This document shows positions 36,962-45,559 of a stretch of 64,000 nucleotides of DNA, piece by piece; positions within the stretch are counted from its first letter, which is position 1; each line of letters opens with the position of its first letter. The DNA is from Deltaproteobacteria bacterium (lineage in GTDB: Bacteria > Myxococcota_A > UBA9160 > UBA4427). Position numbers and translations under genes: made by a program. The stretch is taken from positions 231,426 to 295,425 of the forward strand of contig PBFW01000071.1 in the NCBI GenBank assembly GCA_002719955.1, in the 5' to 3' direction. The notes below the pieces were generated by a model. That model was given only the letters and a program-made list of their open reading frames with translations. It was not told where the DNA came from and did no database searches.

Positions 36962-38217
36962 GGATCGCCTATCTCGTCAGCGCCTACCCCGCGGTGTCGC
37001 ATACATTCATTCGCCGGGAGATCGAGGCGATTCGAAGGCGCGGTGCCGAAGTGTCCACCTTCAGCGTGCGCCGCGCAGACCCTTCAGGGCTCAACCTCGA
37101 AAGTGATTTGCGGGAAGCGGAACGAACGCGATCGATTCTTCCCGTCGGTCCCTTCACGCTGGGGCACGATCATATTCTGGCCCTGGCCTCACGCCCCATC
37201 GCGTATCTCAGAACGTTTGCGCGATCGAGACGGCATCGGCTGCCCGGAATGCGTGGCTGGTTGTGGGCGTGGTTCCACTTCGCCGAGGCGATTCGGTTGG
37301 CGCGGCTCCTGGCGAGCGCGAACGTCTCACATCTTCACGTTCATTTTGCGAATAATGGTTCGACCCTCGGACTGCTTGCGGCGTCTTATCTCGGATTGCG
37401 TTGGAGCATGACTCTTCACGGGCGGGCGGATTTCAGTTACCCGGCCGTCGCGCTCCTGCCGGACAAAATGCGCCGCGCGCGGTTCGTCGCATGCGTGTCT
37501 CATTTTGGGCGTGCTTCCGCTCTGTCCTACGCAGATCCCGGAGTCTCTGACGACAAGCTTTTCGTCGTGCGCTGCGGTTTGGATGGGCGCGCGCTCACCC
37601 CCACGAGCGAGTCTCCGAAAACGATTCCCCGGACTCGAACGCGGATCCTGAGCGTGGGACGACTCTCGCTCGAAAAGGCCCAGGTCGGGCTTCTGGAGGC
37701 CTTCGCGAAGCTCCTCCGGGAGGGGATCGACGCGGAGCTCGAGATCGTGGGCGAGGGCGTGGAACGCGCCCGTTTGGAGGAGCGGATTGCGGAACTCGAA
37801 CTCGAGGATCGTTGTCGGCTCGCTGGGGCGCTACCCGAGACGGAGGTCTTCGAACGAATCCAGTCAGCGGATATATTCGCTCTTTCCAGCCTCGTCGAGG
37901 GGCTGCCGGTCTCACTGATGGAGGCGATGGCGCTCGGGATTCCGGTGGTGGCCCCGCGGCTGGCTGGAATCCCGGAACTCGTGGAGGATGGGGAGACGGG
38001 ACTTCTTTTTCATCCGGCGGATTGGAGCGGTCTGGCGGGATGTCTTCGACGCCTGACCGAAGATGCATCGCTACGCTCGTTGCTCGTCGTCAAGGCGCGT
38101 GAAAAGGTCGCGCAGGAGTTCGACATCGACCTCTCGGTTGAAGCGTTGTGGCTGCGATTCGTCGAGGAAGAGGATCGCGATCTGCGGTCCCGAGAAATGA
38201 AATCGCGGCGCCCGTAG
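36958..38217 (+). CDS. Glycosyltransferase family 4 protein
   Basis: I start at ATG 36958, which overlaps the preceding stop codon by four bases; this gives 419 residues beginning MRIAYLVSAYPAVSHTFIRR, a typical GT4 opening. The C-terminal half has the GT-B nucleotide-sugar site: ILSVGRLSLEKAQVGLLEAF, LEIVGEGVERARLEERI, and FALSSLVEGLPVSLMEAMAL followed by GIPVVAP and LVEDGETGLLF, including the E-x7-E pair. It should transfer a sugar in the cytoplasm during polysaccharide synthesis. Donor and acceptor cannot be deduced. It pairs with the deacetylase gene upstream. Confidence 0.93.
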   Translation: MRIAYLVSAYPAVSHTFIRREIEAIRRRGAEVSTFSVRRADPSGLNLESDLREAERTRSILPVGPFTLGHDHILALASRPIAYLRTFARSRRHRLPGMRGWLWAWFHFAEAIRLARLLASANVSHLHVHFANNGSTLGLLAASYLGLRWSMTLHGRADFSYPAVALLPDKMRRARFVACVSHFGRASALSYADPGVSDDKLFVVRCGLDGRALTPTSESPKTIPRTRTRILSVGRLSLEKAQVGLLEAFAKLLREGIDAELEIVGEGVERARLEERIAELELEDRCRLAGALPETEVFERIQSADIFALSSLVEGLPVSLMEAMALGIPVVAPRLAGIPELVEDGETGLLFHPADWSGLAGCLRRLTEDASLRSLLVVKAREKVAQEFDIDLSVEALWLRFVEEEDRDLRSREMKSRRP

Positions 38218-38319
38218 CCGGCAGGAGACTCGCCTGAGCGCGTCCGGTCCCGGCTCGGGATACAGTGTGAAGTCCGTCCTTCCCGGTGCGCCTGATCAGA
38301 GGGGGGATCGGATCGGCTC

Positions 38320-39282
38320 TCAGGCCCGTGGGCCAGCGCCCAGCGCCCTCTCCAGGTCCGCGAAGCAGTTCCTGCTCATCTCGGTGTACATGTCCACGGG
38401 AAAGAATCCCAGGTTCGATCCGATGTGGCCGAGACAAGCCAGCAGATGGCCCCGGGCGCCCACCGCTTCGATTCTGAGAATCTGACAGTGGCGCGAGACC
38501 TCTCGGCGCAGGGCGGATTCGCTGATCCGCATGGAGCGCGTGATCCGCAGCAGGTCAAAGAGGGGGTAGCCGCGCAGCGTTGCGCCCGGCCAATCGATCA
38601 ACACGAAGGGCGCAGGGCTCTCGTCTGTCGCCGGCGATCTGGAAGGCAGCAGCAGATTGCCGTCCCAGAGATCCCCGTGCATGAGGATGAATTGTGGTTT
38701 CCACTCGCCCGCTCGCAGGCGGTCGAGCGCTTCCTGTGCCGCATCGCGCATCGCGCTCCCCATCGTTTCCAATGTCGCCAGGTGCCGAAGGGACGCTTCG
38801 AATGCATTCGAAGCGTCTTCGGCGCTCGCGTCGGCGGCCGTCGTGGAGGCGACCTCGGCCAACCAATCGAGGACACGGCCTCGCAGCCTCAGGCGCCAGA
38901 ATCGCCTCATCAGTCTGCCTTCTGCGAGGGGATTCCGGAAGGGGAGGATCGTGTAGCTCAGGCCATCGAGTGTTCCCTGTCCGAGGGGCTCGAGGATGAC
39001 GCTTCCGAGTCGTGGGCCGAGGCGTTCCTTAGCTGCGGCAGCGATGCGCATACCCGATCCGACGAGATCCGGCTCGACCGGCGAGGAGATCAACACGACC
39101 GCCCGCTTGCCAGCACGAGCGTCGCTGACCAGCAGCTTGACGGGATCGTCCGCGACATCTTTTCTGGGGATCAAATACTCGACGCGAATCTCGGAGGAGC
39201 CCTGTCCCAACGCTTCCTGCAGTGGATCGCGCAGCGCCTCGCGCCATTCATCCAGGCCGAGTCTGTCGTGGTCGTTCGGCAT
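38320..39282 (-). CDS. Phosphotransferase of the APH/choline kinase superfamily
   Basis: The protein has 320 residues. MHGDLWDGN (H202, catalytic D204, metal-binding N209) and VLIDWPG (DFG-equivalent aspartate) are the Brenner-type signature of aminoglycoside phosphotransferase-like small-molecule kinases. The N-terminal lobe is divergent and begins MPNDHDRLGLDEWREAL. Members phosphorylate sugars, choline, homoserine or antibiotics. In this setting among glycosyltransferases a sugar or sugar-alcohol substrate is plausible, but this is inference. The gene is on the opposite strand to its neighbours and is probably transcribed alone. Confidence 0.85.
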   Translation of the reverse strand: MPNDHDRLGLDEWREALRDPLQEALGQGSSEIRVEYLIPRKDVADDPVKLLVSDARAGKRAVVLISSPVEPDLVGSGMRIAAAAKERLGPRLGSVILEPLGQGTLDGLSYTILPFRNPLAEGRLMRRFWRLRLRGRVLDWLAEVASTTAADASAEDASNAFEASLRHLATLETMGSAMRDAAQEALDRLRAGEWKPQFILMHGDLWDGNLLLPSRSPATDESPAPFVLIDWPGATLRGYPLFDLLRITRSMRISESALRREVSRHCQILRIEAVGARGHLLACLGHIGSNLGFFPVDMYTEMSRNCFADLERALGAGPRA

Positions 39283-39801
39283 CCTTTACATCCCGTGGTC
39301 GTGTCGCCCGTCAGGTCGGCAGCATCGATTGTGAGGCCCGGGGGGTCGACCCGCAGCCGATCGGGAAAACCGTTCCCGACGAGTCGAGAGTGGAAGCTCT
39401 GCTCGCCGATGGTGGGGCGACCCACCCAGACTCTTTGCTAGGAGATGTTCTCCGATCCCCGAAACGTGCTCTGCGCGGCCCCGCTTCCCAGTGGTCCGCC
39501 CCTCACCCCGATGAGGTTTTCGCTGCCAACGTAGCGACTCCCAACTCGTTCAGCGCCGAAATCGCGAGATTGTTCCGTGCTGTTGTGCGCGCCGGAGGCG
39601 CACGCGGCCGGAACGCGTGAGGCTTTCTCGATTCCAGGTGAGGTGTCACGTTTTCGAGGTCGAACACTTGCGTTCCGTGTTCTTTACCACCCATCCCTTC
39701 ATTGTCAGTATCATTGCGCTTGGCCTAAAGAGGTTTCGGCGACCGACGATCAGTTGAGTGGGGCACGCACTCTCGTGGACGGGTGAATCCCGGTCGTAGT
39801 G
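39283..39801. other. Divergent intergenic region, no gene recognised
   Basis: The 519 bases lie between the minus-strand kinase and the plus-strand GT2 gene. Short frames on both strands lack motifs. Local A+T rises around 39660-39740, which could hold the promoter of the GT2 gene; no specific site is claimed. Confidence 0.5.
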
Positions 39802-40725
39802 ATGGAGCACATGGAGAATCTGGACCAGTCGCGGGCATCTTCTTCTGCCTCCCACCGGGTGGTGATCGTCTCGCCCTGTCGGGACGAGGCGGACACCCTG
39901 GAGCGGACGATTGCCTCGATGGAGGCGCAGACGCATCAGCCGGTGCGCTGGATCGTCGTGGACGATGGATCCAGCGATGACACGCCTCGGCTGCTCGCTG
40001 CCGCCGCCGAGCGAATTCCGTGGCTTCACATCGTACGCCGCGAGAACCGTGGTTTTCGAAAGGTGGGCGGCGGGGTGATCGAGGCCTTCGATGCGGGGCG
40101 AGCGACGCTCGACCTTCCCTTTGACTTCATCGCAAAAATGGACATGGACCTCGAATTCGGCCCTCGCTATCTCGAGCGCGCCCTCGAGTATTTCGCCGAG
40201 GACACGAACCGGGCGGCACTCAGCGGTCAGATCCATATGCACCGGAACGGGGAGGTCGTCGAAGAATTCTCCATGGTTCCCGAAGCCGTGGCGGGCTGCT
40301 TCAAGCTCTACCGACGGACAGCACTCGAAGAGATCGGCGGCTTCGTTCAGGCAGTGATGTGGGACGGAATCGACATCCACAAATGCCGGATCCACGGCTT
40401 CAAGACGATCAACGTTCCGGATGTGCTGCTCCGCATCATTCACTTGCGCCCGATGGGGGCGTCGGATCGATCCATCTATCGGGGGCGGCTGCGGTGGGGC
40501 GAGGGGCAGTGGTTCATGGGATCCATCTTTCCCTATCTGCTGGCGAGCGGCGTGAACCGGATGCGGGAGCGTCCCTTCCTGATCGGCGGATTGCTCATCA
40601 TCGTGGGATATCTGAAGGCGGCGATTCTACGTCGGGCTCGTTTTGAGGACCCGGGATTTCGGCGTTCTCTCCGGCAGTGGCAGTGGCGACGCCTGATCTC
40701 GCTGGTGGGCGGGAGAACGCAATAG
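39802..40725 (+). CDS. Glycosyltransferase family 2 protein
   Basis: The protein has 307 residues from ATG 39802; a GTG three bases earlier and an ATG at 39811 are alternatives. GT-A landmarks: VVIVSPCRDEADTLERTIAS, WIVVDDGSSDDTPRLL, FIAKMDMDLEFGPRYLE (DxD) and FKLYRRTALEEIGGF. The last 60 residues include one hydrophobic segment, FLIGGLLIIVGYLKAAIL, so it is probably peripheral to the inner membrane. It should transfer a sugar from a nucleotide donor to a lipid or glycan. It is convergent with the second GT2 gene. Confidence 0.92.
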   Translation: MEHMENLDQSRASSSASHRVVIVSPCRDEADTLERTIASMEAQTHQPVRWIVVDDGSSDDTPRLLAAAAERIPWLHIVRRENRGFRKVGGGVIEAFDAGRATLDLPFDFIAKMDMDLEFGPRYLERALEYFAEDTNRAALSGQIHMHRNGEVVEEFSMVPEAVAGCFKLYRRTALEEIGGFVQAVMWDGIDIHKCRIHGFKTINVPDVLLRIIHLRPMGASDRSIYRGRLRWGEGQWFMGSIFPYLLASGVNRMRERPFLIGGLLIIVGYLKAAILRRARFEDPGFRRSLRQWQWRRLISLVGGRTQ

Positions 40726-40775
40726 CCAGCGCGCCTGCACAGCCATTGGCTTCGGCGCGATCCTGGCCGCGTGGA

Positions 40776-41765
40776 TCATTTGTATTCGATGAGTTTCTGG
40801 GGGCCGCGCCGGACGCGGTTCAGGAGACATTGGGCGGCGCCATAGACCTCGGCAAATTTCCCTTCGATACAGGCGCCGGCATAGAGTGCGGCATCGACCG
40901 GGGCTCGACCGCGCTTGCGCATTCGCAGGTAGATGCGGAGGCCCAGCACGGGATACGCCAGCAAGAGGCCGAGCGGGGTCGCTCCGCCGATGGCCACGAC
41001 CCACGCGAGAATGCCGAGGGGGAATGCGGCTCCCCAGAAAAGGATCGACGCGAGTCTGCGCAGGATTGTCGAGTCCGACCACGACGACCGGAGCCAGGCG
41101 TCCGCCACCGCATGTCCCGCGCGAATCTGACGCATCCACCACTGCCGAAATCGACTCAGCCCCGCGTCGTGAACCGTCATATCGACATCGAGCCTCTCGA
41201 TTTTCCAGCCCGCGGCGGAGATGCGTGCCGCCAGATCGGGATCCTCGCCGGCGATCAGTGTTTCGTCGTACCCCTCGACGTCGCGAAAGATTGCCGCTCG
41301 AATCAGGACGTCCCCACCAAAAACGCTCGTGCGCCCGACGGGGGTGTCCCATTCGAGGTCGATCAAGCGATTGTAGATGCTCTCCGCTGGGGAGAGTTCT
41401 CGGCGGCGACCGCAGACCGCGCCGAGCTCGGAATCCTGATCGAGCCGATCGACAGCTTCGCTAAGCCAACCATCGACGAGTTCGCAGTCGCCGTCGATGA
41501 ATTGCACCAGCTCCAGGTCGGGCATCTGCTCGAGGAGGAGACGGAAGCCTGCATTTCGGCCGCGCGCAGCGGAGAGCGGTTTCTCCGGGTCGAGCTCGAT
41601 GACGTCGACGCCATGGCGCCGGGCTCGCTCGGCGCTGCCATCCGAGGACACGCTGTCCACGTAGACCATGGGGGCCCCGGCTTTGAGCGCCGTTCGCAGA
41701 CAGCGCTCAAGGCGCACCCCTTCGTTTCGGCCGATTGCAACGATTCCGAGGGGAAAAGGTCCCAT
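40776..41765 (-). CDS. Glycosyltransferase family 2 protein with C-terminal membrane segments
   Basis: I choose ATG 41765 (329 residues) because the GT2 fold opens right there (MGPFPLGIVAIGRNEGVRLE). A longer in-frame start at 41921 would add 52 residues of low-quality basic sequence. Landmarks: MVYVDSVSSDGSAERARR, AARGRNAGF, VQFIDGDCELVDGWL (DxD) and YDETLIAGEDPDLAARISAAG (the ED catalytic pair). Two hydrophobic segments follow near 245-290, so the enzyme is membrane-bound. Its role is most likely in exopolysaccharide or glycolipid assembly with the surrounding transferases; no polymerase or flippase gene is present in the window. Confidence 0.9.
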   Translation of the reverse strand: MGPFPLGIVAIGRNEGVRLERCLRTALKAGAPMVYVDSVSSDGSAERARRHGVDVIELDPEKPLSAARGRNAGFRLLLEQMPDLELVQFIDGDCELVDGWLSEAVDRLDQDSELGAVCGRRRELSPAESIYNRLIDLEWDTPVGRTSVFGGDVLIRAAIFRDVEGYDETLIAGEDPDLAARISAAGWKIERLDVDMTVHDAGLSRFRQWWMRQIRAGHAVADAWLRSSWSDSTILRRLASILFWGAAFPLGILAWVVAIGGATPLGLLLAYPVLGLRIYLRMRKRGRAPVDAALYAGACIEGKFAEVYGAAQCLLNRVRRGPQKLIEYK

Positions 41766-42037
41766 GGATGTCCAGCTTTTCCTTGAGGTCGGAACGGGGA
41801 TTTTCGGCGGAAGGGGACCGCCATTTTCGCACAACGCTGCGAATGCGGATAGGGTGCGTGGACGACGGCGCCGGAAGATTCGGGGCAGGGGCCCGGATCG
41901 CTCGAGTACTCTCCGCCCCATGGGCGGCGGGCCCGATGGGAAACCGGGCTCTTCGCCGAGAAAGGGCCGGGCATGTCGGGAATCCCTTCCGAAAATTGGG
42001 CTGGGTGGGGTGGCAGGGACAGGAGTGGGGCACCCGG

Positions 42038-42967
42038 ATGGGTTTTTCAGTAGGGAAAAAGATTTCGAGATGGATGATTCTCGCCATGCTCGTCGCGCCG
42101 GTCATCGTCTTCTGGGCTGATCGGGGGCGCCAGTCCTTTTCCGCAGCGCTCGGCGATTTTGCTCCGACCCCCTACGAGCGGAGCGAATCCGGGCGGGAAC
42201 TCCTCGAGCGGGTCGGGCCGCTCGTGACGCGAGTCGGATGGAAACTGGCCGACGGTCGTCGCCAGGTGGCTTATTATGTCCCGCCTCGAAGGGGCGCTCT
42301 CATCGTCTACGCCCACGGTTCACCTGGCCGCGGCCTGGGGCTGTACGCTGGCGAGGCGGGAAGGCTCGTGGAGCGGGGCTACGGTGCGCTTCTGATCGAT
42401 CTGCCTGGATACGGTGCGAGCGAGGGCAGCCGGACCTGGGGGCCGGATTTCGTCGAGTCCATTCGTCTCGCCCTCGACTTCGCCGTCGCCCAGAGCGAGG
42501 TCGACCCCGACCGGATAGGCGGGTTCGGCTATTCGAATGGAGGTTGCCTGATTGCTCGGGCGGCTGCCGCGGATACCCGTCTCAGGGCGATCGTGCTTCG
42601 CGCTGCCTATACGAACCTCGCGGAGCAACTCCACTTCTATTTCAGGCGCAGAACGCCGGGAATGGGTTATTTCGCCATCGCTGCGGCGCGCTGGAGTGGG
42701 GTCCCGGTGGTGGATCTCGATACGGTCGCTGCGCTCCAGCGAATGGCTGCGCGGCCGACGCTGATTCTCTCGGGGGGTGCGGATCGCGAGATCCCGAGGT
42801 ACATGAATGCGCGACTCAAGTCTGCAGTTCCCGATGCCGAATCAATTATTTACGAGGATATTGGCCATCTGGATTTCGTGCAGAAACTAGGTGAGTCCTA
42901 CATCGACACACTGGAAAATTTCTTCGATGGGGCACTCGAGGTTGCGGCTTCAGCTGAGACCGGATGA
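42038..42967 (+). CDS. Membrane-anchored alpha/beta hydrolase
   Basis: The protein has 309 residues from ATG 42038; the frame is open further upstream, but a basic-hydrophobic signal anchor begins here (KKISRWMILAMLVAPVIVFW). The hydrolase fold shows ALIVYAHGSPGRG (oxyanion region), LIDLPGYGASEG, the nucleophile elbow GYSNGG (S166), LILSGGADREIP (acid) and DIGHLDF (histidine), so the triad is complete. It would act on esters outside the inner membrane. It lies after the polysaccharide genes and might remove or transfer acyl groups on the polymer, which is inference only. Confidence 0.88.
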   Translation: MGFSVGKKISRWMILAMLVAPVIVFWADRGRQSFSAALGDFAPTPYERSESGRELLERVGPLVTRVGWKLADGRRQVAYYVPPRRGALIVYAHGSPGRGLGLYAGEAGRLVERGYGALLIDLPGYGASEGSRTWGPDFVESIRLALDFAVAQSEVDPDRIGGFGYSNGGCLIARAAAADTRLRAIVLRAAYTNLAEQLHFYFRRRTPGMGYFAIAAARWSGVPVVDLDTVAALQRMAARPTLILSGGADREIPRYMNARLKSAVPDAESIIYEDIGHLDFVQKLGESYIDTLENFFDGALEVAASAETG

Positions 42968-43108
42968 AGTTACAAGCGCGTTTCGGTGAGGAAATGGACG
43001 CTTCGGAATTGTGATGCCGGCGCAGGGGACGAGTGGCGATTCTGGCACCTCTCAATAGAAGCCGAGCATTGATCTGGATAGCGCTGTAAAGAATGCTAGG
43101 TGGGATCA

Positions 43109-43366
43109 GTGAACCGAACTGAGATCGAGGAGGGGGTTCGCGAGGTGCTTGCCGCACGCGCGAAAATTCCGATCGACGTTCGACACGTCGACGGATCGCA
43201 GAGCCTCTACGACGTGGGCATGACGTCGCATGCGACAGTGAAGGTGATGTTGGGCCTCGAGGACCACTTCGAAATCGAGTTTCCCGACGAGATGCTTCAG
43301 CGCTCGATCTTCGATCAGATTTTCAGGATCGTCTCAGCGGTTGAAAAGCTTCTGCTCGCGTCCTGA
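43109..43366 (+). CDS. Stand-alone acyl/peptidyl carrier protein
   Basis: The protein has 85 residues. I prefer GTG 43109, with AGGTGGG at good spacing, over GTG 43100. The four-helix carrier fold is clear from EGVREVLAARAKIPID, then YDVGMTSHATVKVMLGLE, where S40 should receive 4'-phosphopantetheine, then FEIEFPDEMLQR. The serine lies in GMTSHA rather than the DSL of fatty-acid ACPs, as in the carrier proteins that serve amino acid:[carrier protein] ligases. Such a ligase gene is two genes downstream, so this is its likely substrate. The next gene begins within 20 bases. It would need a phosphopantetheinyl transferase; one lies at 57149-57811. Confidence 0.9.
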   Translation: MNRTEIEEGVREVLAARAKIPIDVRHVDGSQSLYDVGMTSHATVKVMLGLEDHFEIEFPDEMLQRSIFDQIFRIVSAVEKLLLAS

Positions 43367-43374
43367 CGAATGAG

Positions 43375-44631
43375 GTGACACGATGGTCTCCACTCTCCCC
43401 TTCTCACCCACGCCTACAAGCGGGCTGCAGGGCGATCGTGGTCGCGGTTGATTCTTCTCTGATCGGGGGCTGCGCACCGGATCATCCGGTAGAGATCGCG
43501 ACGAAGATCTCGCGAGAGATCGCGGCGGCCCACGCCGGCGACGTCGATCTTCGCTCTCGCTTTCCTTCCGAGACTTTCGACGCGCTGCGACGAGCGAAAC
43601 TGCTCTCTGCGGCGGTTCCGATCGAACTCGGGGGGCGAGGCTGCGATTTTGCGGAACTCGCGGAGATCTGCACGATCCTCGCCCAGGGTTGCGCCTCGAG
43701 CGCGATGATCTTCGCGATGCACAGTGTTCAGGTCGTCTCGATCGTGAACCACCGCCGGGGTGTCGCGGCGGTTGACGACTATCTCCGGACGATCGTCGAA
43801 GAAGAGCGCCTGATCGCCTCGGCCACGTCTGAAGTGGGAATCGAGGGAGATCTGCGCCGGAGTATCGCCTTCGTCGAGCGAGCGCTCGACGATCGGTTCT
43901 GCTTCGAAAAGGCGGCCTCGGCGAGTTCGTATTGTGAACACGCGGATGATCTGCTGCTTTCCTTGCGGCGTGACTCGGCTTCCGCGGCCAGCGATCAGGT
44001 CCTCGCGTTGGTCATGCGGGGCGAATTCGAACTCGCGGACGTGGGGAGCTGGAATGCGCTCGGCATGCGTGGGACGTGTAGTCCGCCGGCCCGGATTTCC
44101 GGGCGGGGTGCCGCCTGGCAGATCCTGCCCGATTCGTTTCGGGATATCGTCTCGGCGACGATGGTTCCCGCTTCGCATATCCTGTGGGCCGCCGTCTGGT
44201 TGGGCATTGCGGTCGATGCCCATGATCGGGCGCGCCGTTTCTTGCAGATCAAATCGCGCAAGGAGCCGGACGGGGTGGCGATCGGTTCGAATCGACTGGG
44301 GGCACTCTCTCGGGCGGTCCGGACGATGCGGTCTCAATTGGACGCATCGATTCGCGCGACGCTGGAATGTGATCGGCCCTTCGATCCGGAGAGCACATCG
44401 CAGCCCGGTGCCGTTCTGGCGATCAACGACCTGAAATTGTCGCTCTCAGAAGGCGTCGTCGAGGTCGTCCATCAGGCCGTTCAGATCGTGGGAATCACCG
44501 CCTATCGCAATGAGGGCGAATTCAGTCTCGCGCGGCACCTGCGTGATGCCTACTCTGCTCCACTGATGATCAACAACGATCGTATTCGCGCCACGAACGC
44601 GGATCTTCTGCTGGTCCACAAGGGCAGTTGA
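43375..44631 (+). CDS. Acyl-CoA dehydrogenase family flavoprotein
   Basis: The C-terminal 370 residues match the acyl-CoA dehydrogenase fold: FPSETFDALRRAKLLSAAVP, ELGGRGCDFAELAEICTIL and ASSAMIFAMHSVQV, then the middle beta domain and a helical end with QAVQIVGITAYRNEGEFSLARHLRDA. It should oxidise or otherwise use a thioester-bound acyl group with FAD; because its neighbours encode a carrier protein and its amino-acid ligase, a carrier-bound aminoacyl group is the probable substrate. The start is uncertain. GTG 43375 gives 418 residues but lacks a ribosome site, an ATG with a good GAGGTGA site lies at 43383 in another frame and runs into a stop after 22 codons, and GTG 43438 is also possible. 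A small frameshift near the start cannot be excluded. Confidence 0.88.
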   Translation: MTRWSPLSPSHPRLQAGCRAIVVAVDSSLIGGCAPDHPVEIATKISREIAAAHAGDVDLRSRFPSETFDALRRAKLLSAAVPIELGGRGCDFAELAEICTILAQGCASSAMIFAMHSVQVVSIVNHRRGVAAVDDYLRTIVEEERLIASATSEVGIEGDLRRSIAFVERALDDRFCFEKAASASSYCEHADDLLLSLRRDSASAASDQVLALVMRGEFELADVGSWNALGMRGTCSPPARISGRGAAWQILPDSFRDIVSATMVPASHILWAAVWLGIAVDAHDRARRFLQIKSRKEPDGVAIGSNRLGALSRAVRTMRSQLDASIRATLECDRPFDPESTSQPGAVLAINDLKLSLSEGVVEVVHQAVQIVGITAYRNEGEFSLARHLRDAYSAPLMINNDRIRATNADLLLVHKGS

Positions 44632-44653
44632 GATTTCCTAGACTGGATAGCGG

Positions 44654-45559
44654 ATGATCTCGACTCGAAAAGAATTGGCGGATCTCCTCGTCGATCACGG
44701 ATTCTGGATTCCCGCCGGTGTGCCGGGTCTCTGGGGGCGGACGGATCGATTCGAAGCCATTGTTCGGGGCTTTGACGGTCTCATCGTCGAAATCGCACGC
44801 GAGTCGGGCGCCGAAAGGATCGAGTTCCCTCCCGTTGTCAGCCGCGACGTGATTCGCCAGACCGGATATATGGAATCCTTTCCGGAGTTATGTGGTTCGA
44901 TCCACAGTTATCGCGAACACTGCGGCCGGCATCTGGATCTCATCGATCGGGTAGAGGAGGGCGGAGATTGGAGTCCGTTCCTCGAGCAGATGGAGCTGAC
45001 GCTCTGTCCGGCCGCTTGTTACCCGCTCTATCCCGCCGCAACGGGCGTGCTGCCAGAAGGAGGTCGCTGCTTCGACCTTTCCTCATATGTCTTTCGCGCA
45101 GAGCCCTCCGATGATCCTGCGCGGATGCAGGCCTTTCGGCAGCGCGAGAACGTGTGCATGGCTGGACCCGAGGCGGTCTCGGATTGGCGGGACGAGTGGT
45201 CCGATCGAGGGCTCGATCTTCTCAGGGGACTCGATCTGCCCGCAACACGTGTGGTGGCGGGAGATCCATTCTTCGGACGGGGTGGGAAGATGCTGGTCGC
45301 GAATCAGATCGCCCAGAAGCTGAAATTCGAAGTCGTCGTCCCGGTCACTTCGAGTGAGGAACCGACGGCGGTTTGTTCATTCAACTACCACGAGGACAAG
45401 TTTGGAAGTGCCTTTGATATTCGCACGAGCGACGGGTCCATCGCCCACACCGCTTGCGTGGGTTTCGGGTTGGAGCGCGTGACGCTCGCCCTGATCGCGA
45501 CACACGGCCCCAAGGTGGCCGCATGGCCGGCGGCGGTTCGCGAGGCGCTGTCGTTGTGA
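44654..45559 (+). CDS. Amino acid:[carrier protein] ligase (SerRS-like)
   Basis: This 301-residue class II aminoacyl-tRNA-synthetase-like catalytic core has no tRNA-binding arm. Motif 2 is seen around YVFRAEPSDDPARMQAFRQREN, motif 3 at GFGLERVTLAL. Probable zinc ligands are C122 (PAACYPLYP), E165 and C268 (HTACVGFGLE), as in the archaeal-type SerRS homologues that load glycine or alanine onto a carrier protein instead of tRNA (described for Bradyrhizobium and Agrobacterium). It uses ATP to make an aminoacyl-adenylate and passes the amino acid to the phosphopantetheine arm. The carrier gene is 1.3 kb upstream and the acyl-CoA dehydrogenase homologue lies between them; the DUF1839 gene overlaps its stop codon. 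The specific amino acid cannot be read with certainty. Confidence 0.92.
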   Translation: MISTRKELADLLVDHGFWIPAGVPGLWGRTDRFEAIVRGFDGLIVEIARESGAERIEFPPVVSRDVIRQTGYMESFPELCGSIHSYREHCGRHLDLIDRVEEGGDWSPFLEQMELTLCPAACYPLYPAATGVLPEGGRCFDLSSYVFRAEPSDDPARMQAFRQRENVCMAGPEAVSDWRDEWSDRGLDLLRGLDLPATRVVAGDPFFGRGGKMLVANQIAQKLKFEVVVPVTSSEEPTAVCSFNYHEDKFGSAFDIRTSDGSIAHTACVGFGLERVTLALIATHGPKVAAWPAAVREALSL

